Source of the DNA: Cellulosimicrobium funkei
GTDB taxonomy: Bacteria; Actinomycetota; Actinomycetes; Actinomycetales; Cellulomonadaceae
DNA length: 64,000 bases
NCBI RefSeq assembly: GCF_001019615.1
Contig: NZ_JNBQ01000013.1
Span: 1 to 64,000 of the forward strand
Reading direction: 5' to 3'
The translations under genes and the position numbers were made by a program. The notes under the pieces were generated by a model. The model was not told where the DNA came from. It made no database searches and saw only the letters and a list, made by a program, of their open reading frames with translations. Each line of letters begins with the position of its first letter. Position 1 is the stretch's first letter. This document shows positions 58,213-64,000 of the stretch, one piece after another.

Positions 58213-59115
58213 TCATACGTGGAGTCCGCACTCTGTCTTGTCGAGCCCCGCCCAGCGGCCGGCCCTCGGGTCCTCGCCCGGCGCGACGCGCCGGGTGCAC
58301 GGCTGGCAGCCGATCGACGGGTAGCCGTCGTTCAGCAGGGGGTTGAGGATCACCTGGTGCCGTGCGGCGTACGCGAGCAGGTCGTCGAACGACCAAGCCG
58401 CGAGCGGGTTGATCTTCACGAGCCCGTTCTTCTCGTCGAAGGTCACGAGCGGGGTGCTCGTCCGGGTCGGCGCCTCGTCGCGGCGCACGCCCGTGACCCA
58501 CACCTCGTAGCCCGCGAGCGTGCGGTGCAGCGGCTCGACCTTGCGCATCTGGCAGCACAGCGCCGGGTCGCGAGCGAACAGGTCCTTGCCGTGCGCCGCG
58601 TCCTGCTGGGCGACGGTGAGCTCGGGCCGGACGTCGACGACCGTCACGTCCATCTGCTGCTCGACGGCGTCGCGCGTCCCGACCGTCTCGGCGAAGTGGT
58701 AGCCCGTGTCGAGGAACAGCACGTCGACCCAGGGGATCTGCGCCGCCACGACGTGGGGGAGCACGGCGTCGGCCATGGAGCACGCGACCGCGACGGACGT
58801 CCCGAACTCGCGCGCCGCCCAGGCGATGACCTCCTCGGCCGTCGCCTCCGGGCGGGTCGCGCCCTCGACGCCGGGCGTGCCCGCGCCGTGCAGCAGCTCC
58901 GCGCCGCGCCGCGCGATCTCGCGCAGCTCGTCGAGGGACCGCTTCTCGCGGCCCTGCTCGACCTGCCGGGCGCGCTCCGCGTGGTGCGCCGCCTTCGCGC
59001 TCTCGCGCTGCTCGGCCTTCGCCCTCGCCGCGGCGCGCAGCGCGGCCAGCGGGTCGGTGGTGCCCGACCGCGGGGTGCCGGCGGTGGTGGTCGTCACGCC
59101 CTGGTCCTCGCTCAC
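58213..59115 (-). CDS. cysH: Adenylyl-sulfate (APS) reductase, iron-sulfur type
   Basis: Reduces APS to sulfite with thioredoxin. The 300-residue PAPS-reductase-fold protein carries both Cys pairs of the [4Fe-4S] APS type, PALCCQMRKVEPL and GCQPCTRRV, and the C-terminal redox Cys in DKTECGLHV. AVACSMADAVLPHVVAAQIP is the phosphate-loop segment and LFLDTGYHFAETVGTRD follows. An Ala/Lys/Glu-rich helical N-terminus of ~70 residues (KAEQRESAKAAHHAERARQ) is longer than usual. GTG at 59115 overlaps the sir stop (GTGA). Confidence 0.95.
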   Translation of the reverse strand: MSEDQGVTTTTAGTPRSGTTDPLAALRAAARAKAEQRESAKAAHHAERARQVEQGREKRSLDELREIARRGAELLHGAGTPGVEGATRPEATAEEVIAWAAREFGTSVAVACSMADAVLPHVVAAQIPWVDVLFLDTGYHFAETVGTRDAVEQQMDVTVVDVRPELTVAQQDAAHGKDLFARDPALCCQMRKVEPLHRTLAGYEVWVTGVRRDEAPTRTSTPLVTFDEKNGLVKINPLAAWSFDDLLAYAARHQVILNPLLNDGYPSIGCQPCTRRVAPGEDPRAGRWAGLDKTECGLHV

Positions 59116-60860
59116 TGGAGCGCCTCCTCGTCGGCTCGGTGCGCCCACTCGGCGAAGGTCTCGGTCCCGTCCTTGTCGGCCTCGTACCGCCGGACGACGC
59201 GCTCGACGTAGTCGGGCAGGTCGGTCGCGGTGACCTTGAGGCCGCGCACGGTGCGGCCCATGCCGGCGACCTCGCGGTCGTCGGACGCCAGGCCGCCGCC
59301 CAGGTGGACCTGGAAGCCCGGGACCTGCTCGCCGTCGTCGTCCATCACGAGCTGACCCTTGAGCCCGATGTCCGCCGTCTGGATGCGTGCGCACGAGTTG
59401 GGGCACCCGTTGACGTGCAGCGAGAGCGGCTTCATGTGCGACAGGTCGCCGAGCCGCTTCTCGAGCTCGTCGATCGTGGCGGTCGCGGTGTCCTTGGTGT
59501 CGACGATGGCGAGCTTGCAGTACTCGATGCCCGTGCAGGCGATCGTGCTGCGGCGGAACGGGCTCGGGTTGGCGTCGAGCCCGTTGGCCTTGAGCGTCGA
59601 GACGACGTGCTCGACCTGCTCGTCCGGGACGTCGAGCACGAGGAGCTTCTGGTGGGGCGTGAGGCGCACGCGGTGCGAGCCGACCGACTCGGCGAGGTCG
59701 GCGACGTTCGCCAGGATCGTCCCGGACACGCGGCCGACGTACGGCGCCGCACCGACGTAGTTGAGCCCGTCCTTCTGCTTGTGCACGCCCACGTGGTCGC
59801 CGGGCACGGGCGGCTTGGGGGCCGGCGGGCCGTCGGGCAGCGCGTACCCGAGGTACTCGGTCTCGAGGACCTCGCGGAACTTCTCGGGCCCCCAGTCGGC
59901 GAGGAGGAACTTGAGGCGCGCCTTGTTGCGCAGCCGGCGGTAGCCGTAGTCGCGGAAGATCTGCACGACGCCGTGCCAGACGTCGGGCACCTGCTCCTCG
60001 GTGACGAACGCCCCGAGGCGCTCGCCGAGGCGCGGGTTCGCGGACAGCCCGCCGCCCACCCACAGGTCGAACCCGATGCCGAGCTCGGGGTGGCGGTGCG
60101 CCACGAACGCGACGTCGTTGATCTCGTGCACGACGTCCTGGCTCGGGTGCCCGGTGAGCGCGGTCTTGAACTTGCGCGGGAGGTTCGCGAGCTCGGGGAC
60201 GCCGATGTACTTCTCGGTGATCCCCGCGACGGCCGGACCGATGTCGATGAGCTCGTCGGCGGCGATCCCCGCGACGGGGCTGCCGAGCACGACGCGCGGG
60301 ACGTCGCCGCACGCCTCCGTGGTCTGGAGGCCGACGGCCTCCAGGCGGCGCCAGATCTCCGGGACGTTCTCGACCTCGACCCAGTGGAGCTGGATGTTCT
60401 GACGGTCGGTGATGTCGGCGCTGTCGCGGCCGAAGTCCTTCGAGATGTCCGCGATCACGCGGAGCTGCTCGGTCGTCAGGGCGCCGCCGTCGATGCGGAC
60501 CCGGAGCATGAAGTACCGGTCCTCGAGCTCGTGCGGCTCGAGCGTGGCCGTCTTGCCGCCGTCGATCCCGGGCTTGCGCTGGGTGTACAGGCCCCACCAG
60601 CGGAACCGCCCGTGCAGGTCGTCGCCGGTGATGGAGTCGAAGCCCTCCCGCGCGTAGATCGTCTCGATCCGCTCGCGGACGGACAGCCCACCGTCCTCCT
60701 GCTTCCACTTCTCGTTGCCGTTGAGCGGCTCGGTGCCGTCGACCTTCCACTGCCCGTTCGGCCGGGCGGCGCGCGCCGGGCGGGCCGGCCGCTCACCGGT
60801 GCGGGCCGGGCGCTCAGGTCGGGCCGGGGTGGCGTCCGGCACCGTCGTGACCTGCGTCAT
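59112..60860 (-). CDS. sir: Ferredoxin-type sulfite reductase (siroheme, 4Fe-4S)
   Basis: Six-electron reduction of sulfite to sulfide. The 582-residue hemoprotein has duplicated ferrodoxin-like and siroheme half-domains: YFMLRVRIDGGALTTEQLRV, ITDRQNIQLHWVEVENVPEI, TTEACGDVPRVVLGSP, and cluster Cys in STIACTGIEYCKLA and HVNGCPNSCARIQTADIG. Gene order with cysH/D/N/G argues for sulfite over nitrite. The N-terminal 35 residues are an Ala/Arg/Pro-rich extension. It is the first enzyme gene of the operon, preceded by a Cys-rich leader peptide. Confidence 0.94.
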   Translation of the reverse strand: MTQVTTVPDATPARPERPARTGERPARPARAARPNGQWKVDGTEPLNGNEKWKQEDGGLSVRERIETIYAREGFDSITGDDLHGRFRWWGLYTQRKPGIDGGKTATLEPHELEDRYFMLRVRIDGGALTTEQLRVIADISKDFGRDSADITDRQNIQLHWVEVENVPEIWRRLEAVGLQTTEACGDVPRVVLGSPVAGIAADELIDIGPAVAGITEKYIGVPELANLPRKFKTALTGHPSQDVVHEINDVAFVAHRHPELGIGFDLWVGGGLSANPRLGERLGAFVTEEQVPDVWHGVVQIFRDYGYRRLRNKARLKFLLADWGPEKFREVLETEYLGYALPDGPPAPKPPVPGDHVGVHKQKDGLNYVGAAPYVGRVSGTILANVADLAESVGSHRVRLTPHQKLLVLDVPDEQVEHVVSTLKANGLDANPSPFRRSTIACTGIEYCKLAIVDTKDTATATIDELEKRLGDLSHMKPLSLHVNGCPNSCARIQTADIGLKGQLVMDDDGEQVPGFQVHLGGGLASDDREVAGMGRTVRGLKVTATDLPDYVERVVRRYEADKDGTETFAEWAHRADEEALQ

Positions 60861-61012
60861 CGGTGTTCCTCGTGTCCTCGTTCGGGGGCGGGGACGCGCG
60901 ACGGCGAGCGCTCAGCGAGGGTGCGAGTGGCTGAGGACCGACGGCGCGCGCCGGTTCTCAGGGGTTCTCGGAGAGAGAGGCGAGCCGTGGCTCGCGCTGA
61001 GTCGGGCGCGGT
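60861..61012 (-). promoter_or_regulatory. Possible attenuator between the Cys leader peptide and sir
   Basis: The 152 bases between the leader stop and sir can form GCGAGC-CGTG-GCTCGC (60980-60995), a longer-range 7-bp pairing CTCAGCG/CGCTGAG (60911-60917 with 60995-61001), and a CGGCGCGCGCCG palindrome (60942-60953). The first two share base 60995 and so compete slightly. The arrangement fits translation-dependent attenuation, but this is inferred. Confidence 0.4.
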
Positions 61013-61099
61013 TCAGCGACAACAGCTGAGACACGTGTGCGCGCACGCCGGCATCCCGTGACGCGAGGTCACGAGGAGGGTGCGGGCTGCCGTGGTCAT
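61013..61099 (-). CDS. Cys-rich leader peptide of the cysteine (sulfate assimilation) operon
   Basis: ATG at 61099 opens a 28-codon frame ending CAHTCLSCCR before TGA at 61013-61015. It reads MTTAARTLLVTSRHGM at the start and has four Cys within the last nine residues. It is too short for standard ORF calling, but the composition and position ahead of sir-cysHDN match the poly-Cys leader peptides known upstream of sulfur genes in mycobacteria and streptomycetes. In mycobacteria ribosome stalling at Cys codons links expression to cysteine supply. The peptide itself need not have another function. Confidence 0.8.
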   Translation of the reverse strand: MTTAARTLLVTSRHGMPACAHTCLSCCR

Positions 61100-61164
61100 G
61101 CCCTGAACGATAGCGGGGGTCCAGCGGCGTGGACAGCCCTGGTCCGCATGGTGGGAAACCGGAA

Positions 61165-61194
61165 ATAGTAGACCGTTCTAGTCTGGTTTGTCGA
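61165..61194 (-). promoter_or_regulatory. Promoter of the sulfate assimilation operon
   Basis: On the minus strand -35 TCGACA (61189-61194) and -10 TACTAT (61165-61170) are 18 bases apart. Transcription from about 61158 gives a ~60-base leader before the Cys-rich leader peptide. Short arms AGAC/GTCT flank the spacer and could be part of an operator. Confidence 0.6.
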
Positions 61195-61288
61195 GCCCTG
61201 GCCGCTCGCTATGGCCCGGGCGGTGCGCACCGCGCGACCTGGACGCATCTCACTTTGTGCAAACTTTCACGACAGGGTCGTCAGCAAA

Positions 61289-61294
61289 TAGGAT
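61289..61294 (+). promoter_or_regulatory. -10 hexamer of a probable leaderless promoter
   Basis: TAGGAT is followed by 6 bases and the ATG at 61301. Confidence 0.55.
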
Positions 61295-61300
61295 GGCGCC

Positions 61301-61666
61301 ATGGAGTTCCTCTACAACGTCTTCGTCGCGCTGCACTTCATCGGGTGGGCCATCGTCCTCGGCGGCTACCTCGCGTCCCTGCGTTCGCCGGGCCTGTACA
61401 AGGGCGTCTTCCACGGTGCGCTCACCGCGCTCGTCGCGGGGATCGCCATGGTGGGCATCGGCGAGGCGTCGGTCTGGGGCGACGGTGGCCCGGACATGGC
61501 CAAGATCGCCGTCAAGCTCGTCATCGCGCTCGTCATCGCCGTGCTCGCGTTCGTCGCCAAGCGCCAGGGGGCCAAGGCGGCCGACGGTGCCGTCGCACCG
61601 GGCGTCAAGCACGCCATCGGTGGCCTGACCCTCGTGAACATCCTCGTCGCGGTCTTCTGGAACTGA
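61301..61666 (+). CDS. Small integral membrane protein of unknown function
   Basis: The 121-residue protein is almost entirely membrane-embedded, with four predicted helices: FLYNVFVALHFIGWAIVLGG, VFHGALTALVAGIAMVGIG, IAVKLVIALVIAVLAFVAKR and AIGGLTLVNILVAVFWN. A His (ALHFIGW) in helix 1 and a second (VFHGALT) in helix 2 could bind a cofactor, but no family was recognised with certainty; similar proteins are annotated only as membrane proteins. The start is set by a leaderless-type TAGGAT. Confidence 0.8.
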   Translation: MEFLYNVFVALHFIGWAIVLGGYLASLRSPGLYKGVFHGALTALVAGIAMVGIGEASVWGDGGPDMAKIAVKLVIALVIAVLAFVAKRQGAKAADGAVAPGVKHAIGGLTLVNILVAVFWN

Positions 61667-61684
61667 CCGCAGCGACCCGGCCGG

Positions 61685-61717
61685 GGCCCGTCGACGGATC
61701 GTCCGTCGGCGGGCCTT
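61685..61717 (+). terminator. Hairpin terminator upstream of padR
   Basis: A 14-bp stem with one G-U pair (61685-61698 with 61702-61715), loop TCG, is followed by TT. Confidence 0.75.
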
Positions 61718-61768
61718 CGTCGTCACCGGAGCATTGACGAGCAACTATGTGCATGGTCCACTAGTCGC

Positions 61769-62329
61769 ATGGTCCTTCGATATCTCGTCCTCGGGCTCCT
61801 CACGGTCCGGCCCATGACGGGCTACGACCTCAAGCGCGCGTTCGACTCCTCCGTGCGCCACTTCTGGGCGGCCGACCGGTCGCAGCTCTACCGCACCCTT
61901 GCCGCGATCGTGGAGGCGGGGCTGGCCGAGGTCGAGGTCGTGCCCCAGGAGAGCTACCCCGACCGGAAGGTCCACACGATCACCGACGCCGGCCGCGCGG
62001 CGCTGCGCGGCTGGCTCGCCTCGCCGCTCGCGCCCGAGGACTCGCGCGAGCCCTTCCTCGGCCGGCTGTTCTTCGCCGACCAGCTCGACGACGACGGCGT
62101 CGCGGGGCTCCTCGCGGCCCGACGCGCGCTGGCCGAGGAGACGGTCGCGACGCTCACCGCCGAGGAGGAGCGGGTCGCGGCGGTCCTCGCGGGCGGCGGC
62201 CCCGACGCGGACCGCGTCCGGGGCACCCGCGGCCTCGCCCTGCGCCTCGCGACGCTCCGCCACGGGCTCGCGCACGCCCGCACCGAGCTCGCGTGGCTCG
62301 ACGAGACCGAGCGGGAGGTGCTCGCGTGA
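61769..62329 (+). CDS. PadR-family transcriptional regulator
   Basis: The 186-residue protein has the PadR winged helix (YLVLGLLTVRPMTGYDLKRA, SQLYRTLAAIVEAGLAEVEV, RKVHTITDAGRAALRGWLAS) and a C-terminal helical Vir_act_alpha_C-like dimerisation region. TTGACG (61734-61739) upstream is a -35 candidate, and a direct repeat GCATGGTCC (61751-61759, 61767-61775) spans the start codon and may be its operator. It is coupled by GTGA overlap to an alpha/beta hydrolase gene, the likeliest regulated partner. Confidence 0.88.
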   Translation: MVLRYLVLGLLTVRPMTGYDLKRAFDSSVRHFWAADRSQLYRTLAAIVEAGLAEVEVVPQESYPDRKVHTITDAGRAALRGWLASPLAPEDSREPFLGRLFFADQLDDDGVAGLLAARRALAEETVATLTAEEERVAAVLAGGGPDADRVRGTRGLALRLATLRHGLAHARTELAWLDETEREVLA

Positions 62330-63132
62330 CCGCGCCGGACGTCGTCGTGCACCACCCCGCCACCCGCCCTGGCGCGCCGGGCACGGGTGCCGTCTCCGTC
62401 GTCCTGCTGCACGGGGGCAACGTGGCGTCGTGGATGTGGGAGCCGCAGGTCGAGGCGCTGGACGACCTCGACGTGTGGACGCCCGACCTGCTCGGCTTCG
62501 GGAGCCGGGGGGACCAGGTCCCCGCGTCGCTCGACGCGGTCGTCGACGACGTCGCCGCGACGGTCTCCGCGTTCCCCGCCGGGCGGGAGGTGCACGTCGT
62601 CGGGCTGTCGTTCGGCGGGATCGTCGCGCTGCGCCTCGCCGCGCAGCACCCGGGACTCGTGCGCTCCGTCCTCGCGTCCGGTGCGGTGGTCGACGGCGTG
62701 CCTGGCCTCGCCGGCGCGTTCGGCCGCGCGCAGCTCCGGGTCTGGGACCGGCCCTGGTACTGGCGGGGCCAGGCCGTCGCCATGGGCATCCCGGCGGACG
62801 CGCGCGACCTGTTCGTGCGCTCGGGGCTCGCGATCCGCCGCGAGACCATGGCGCGGCTGCTGCCCGACGTCTACGGCGGGCGCTGGCCCGACGGCCTCGC
62901 GGAGTCGGGAGCCCGTGTGTTCGCGGTCGCGGGCGGCCGGGACCTGCGTGCCGCCCGGGGCGCCCTGGCGACGATCGGGCGCCGCGTGCCCGACGCAGTC
63001 GTCCGCCTGGCGCCCGGGATGCACCATCAGTGGAGCGCGGAGGACCCGGACCTGTTCAGCGCGATGATCCGGTCCTGGGTGGTCGACGGCGTCGCGCACC
63101 CGCGACTGGTGCCTCCCCCGGGGCGTGCGTAG
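62326..63132 (+). CDS. Alpha/beta-fold hydrolase
   Basis: The 268-residue hydrolase has the oxyanion segment VVLLHGGNVASWMW, nucleophile elbow VHVVGLSFGGIVALRLA (Ser), an Asp in the VFAVAGGRDLRAA strand end, and the His in LAPGMHHQWSAEDPDLF. These are the three catalytic positions of serine hydrolases. The substrate cannot be predicted. The GTG overlaps the padR stop, so the repressor and hydrolase are probably co-expressed. Confidence 0.88.
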   Translation: MTAPDVVVHHPATRPGAPGTGAVSVVLLHGGNVASWMWEPQVEALDDLDVWTPDLLGFGSRGDQVPASLDAVVDDVAATVSAFPAGREVHVVGLSFGGIVALRLAAQHPGLVRSVLASGAVVDGVPGLAGAFGRAQLRVWDRPWYWRGQAVAMGIPADARDLFVRSGLAIRRETMARLLPDVYGGRWPDGLAESGARVFAVAGGRDLRAARGALATIGRRVPDAVVRLAPGMHHQWSAEDPDLFSAMIRSWVVDGVAHPRLVPPPGRA

Positions 63133-63159
63133 CGCGCCCGACGTGCGAGGGTTTCCCCC

Positions 63160-63642
63160 GTGAGCGTCGGTGGAGAGGTCCTCGTCGGGCTGACGATCCT
63201 GGTCGGCCTGATCGGGATCGTCGTGCAGGTCCTGCCCGGGAACGTGCTCGTGCTCGGCGCGATCCTCGTGTGGGCGATCGTCACGGGCGGCACCGCGGCG
63301 TGGGTCGTCTTCGCCGTCGCCGCGGTCCTCGTGGTCGCCGCCGAGGTGGCGCAGTACGTCCTCGCCGGCCGCCACATGCGCCGGGCGGACGTCCCCTGGT
63401 CGACCCTCGTGTGGGGCGGGATCGCGGGCGTCGTCGGGTTCTTCGTCATCCCGGTGATCGGGCTCTTCATCGGCTTCGTGCTCGCCGTGTTCGTCGCGGA
63501 GCTCCTGCGCCGCCGCGACCGTCGCGCCGCGTGGCGCGCGACCGTCGCCGCGATGCAGGCCACGGGCATCACGATCCTGGTCCAGCTCCTGGGGGGCCTC
63601 CTCGCGGCGGCGACGTGGGGCGTGGGGCTCGCGATCACCTGA
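63160..63642 (+). CDS. DUF456 membrane protein
   Basis: The 160-residue protein has the DUF456 pattern: helix 1-2 LVGLTILVGLIGIVVQVLPG with the P-G-N turn, VLGAILVWAIVTGG, then VFAVAAVLVVAAEVAQYVLA, a glycine-rich GGIAGVVGFFVIPVIGLFIG pair and a last helix. Such proteins have glycine-zipper-like helices and no known activity. GTG at 63160 follows AGGG. It is 27 bases after the hydrolase and may be part of the same transcript. Confidence 0.85.
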   Translation: MSVGGEVLVGLTILVGLIGIVVQVLPGNVLVLGAILVWAIVTGGTAAWVVFAVAAVLVVAAEVAQYVLAGRHMRRADVPWSTLVWGGIAGVVGFFVIPVIGLFIGFVLAVFVAELLRRRDRRAAWRATVAAMQATGITILVQLLGGLLAAATWGVGLAIT

Positions 63643-63648
63643 CGTGCG

Positions 63649-64000
63649 TCAGCCGGGGATCTCCATCACGTAGAGCGTGTTCCCGTCGACGTCGCGCAGC
63701 GAGAACATCGGTGGGACGCCCTCCCAGCGCAGGAGGTCTCCGGTGCTCGCGCCGGCGTCGGTGAGCGCCGCGTGGTCGGCGGCCGCGTCGGAGGTCGTGA
63801 GGCGGATGCCGGTGTCGACGCCCGCGGGGAGTCCGTCTCCTGTTGCGACCAGCGCGACGGACGTCGCCGACCCCGGGGGCGCGACCTCGATCCAGCGGAA
63901 CCCCTCCTGGAGCTCGCCGTCCATGCGGACCTCGAAGCCGAGCGTCCCGGTGTAGTAGGCGAGCGCGCGGTCCTGGTCGGTGACCGGGACCGCGACGGTG
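63649..64000 (-). CDS. Glyoxalase/VOC-family protein (5' end beyond window)
   Basis: The minus-strand frame is open to the last base, so the N-terminus is cut. The visible part starts VAVPVTDQDRALAYYTGTLG, a typical first beta-alpha-beta of the vicinal-oxygen-chelate fold, and ends MFSLRDVDGNTLYVMEIPG with the conserved D-x-D-G-N metal-site loop. VOC proteins include dioxygenases, isomerases and resistance proteins; no substrate can be assigned. It is convergent with the DUF456 gene. Confidence 0.85.
   Translation of the reverse strand, partial: TVAVPVTDQDRALAYYTGTLGFEVRMDGELQEGFRWIEVAPPGSATSVALVATGDGLPAGVDTGIRLTTSDAAADHAALTDAGASTGDLLRWEGVPPMFSLRDVDGNTLYVMEIPG

Overview
The window is high-GC DNA with GTG starts, dense packing and 4-base stop/start overlaps, typical of an actinomycete. 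The gene order alr-tsaE-tsaB-rimI-(sseA)-tsaD-groES-whiB-(merR)-guaB-...-guaB3 follows the Mycobacterium tuberculosis alr-to-guaB3 block (Rv3423c to Rv3410c). The phosphoketolase-pta-ackA operon, PspC two-component module and ferredoxin-type sulfite reductase cluster fit a Micrococcales organism such as Cellulomonadaceae or Promicromonosporaceae; the family-level placement is an inference. No rRNA, tRNA, CRISPR array, insertion sequence or prophage was recognised. The window is chromosomal housekeeping DNA with a few accessory islands.

Layout. 1-7.6 kb: end of an AraC/GlxA regulator, then alr, tsaE, tsaB, rimI, a rhodanese, a convergent nitroreductase, tsaD and a membrane-anchored HExxH protein. 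7.6-14.1 kb: a YbdK-type carboxylate-amine ligase and a THUMP-like methyltransferase on the minus strand, groES under a CIRCE operator, a WhiB regulator, a MerR regulator and guaB. 14.2-18.4 kb: a Tat-exported flavin amine oxidase facing an exported RidA protein, then a MurA homologue fused to a helix-turn-helix. 18.5-25.7 kb: a DnaQ-like exonuclease, guaB3, two GNATs, gabD2, a SanA/YdcF-like protein and a DUF4031-HD protein. 25.7-31.7 kb: minus-strand operon xfp-pta-ackA. 31.9-36.9 kb: a lectin/DUF11 surface protein, a SURF1 protein, an AbiEi/DUF559 nuclease-like gene bracketed by a short repeat, and a small exported protein. 37-40.5 kb: a heterodimeric ABC exporter. 40.6-45.7 kb: DUF3817, an E1-rhodanese protein, thiG, thiS and thiO under a TPP riboswitch, and thiE. 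45.8-52 kb: guaA, a glycosyltransferase, membrane proteins and a PspC gene that appears frameshifted. 52-54.3 kb: PspC-type histidine kinase and LuxR regulator. 54.4-61.1 kb: sulfate assimilation operon sir-cysH-cysD-cysN-cysG, headed by a small Cys-rich leader peptide. 61.3-64 kb: membrane proteins, PadR, a hydrolase and a VOC protein.

How genes work together. TsaB, TsaD and TsaE make the t6A37 tRNA modification. GuaB and GuaA run IMP to GMP. Phosphoketolase makes acetyl-phosphate, which Pta and AckA convert to acetyl-CoA or to acetate plus ATP. ThiO, ThiS, ThiG, the E1-rhodanese and ThiE build the thiamine thiazole and join it to the pyrimidine. CysD/N, CysH and Sir reduce sulfate to sulfide, and CysG supplies siroheme.

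Expression signals. About a dozen genes have a TAnnnT -10 hexamer only 6-8 bases before the start codon, which predicts leaderless mRNAs. At tsaD the leaderless start would be a 10-codon mini-ORF whose stop overlaps the tsaD start. Other regulatory sites are CIRCE, a TPP riboswitch, a palindrome at the MurA-like gene, and a cysteine leader peptide. The least ordinary items are the exported amine oxidase/RidA pair, the self-complementing ABC pair with one dead nucleotide site, the HTH-MurA fusion with its own candidate operator, the repeat-bracketed DUF559 gene, and the frameshift in the PspC gene.
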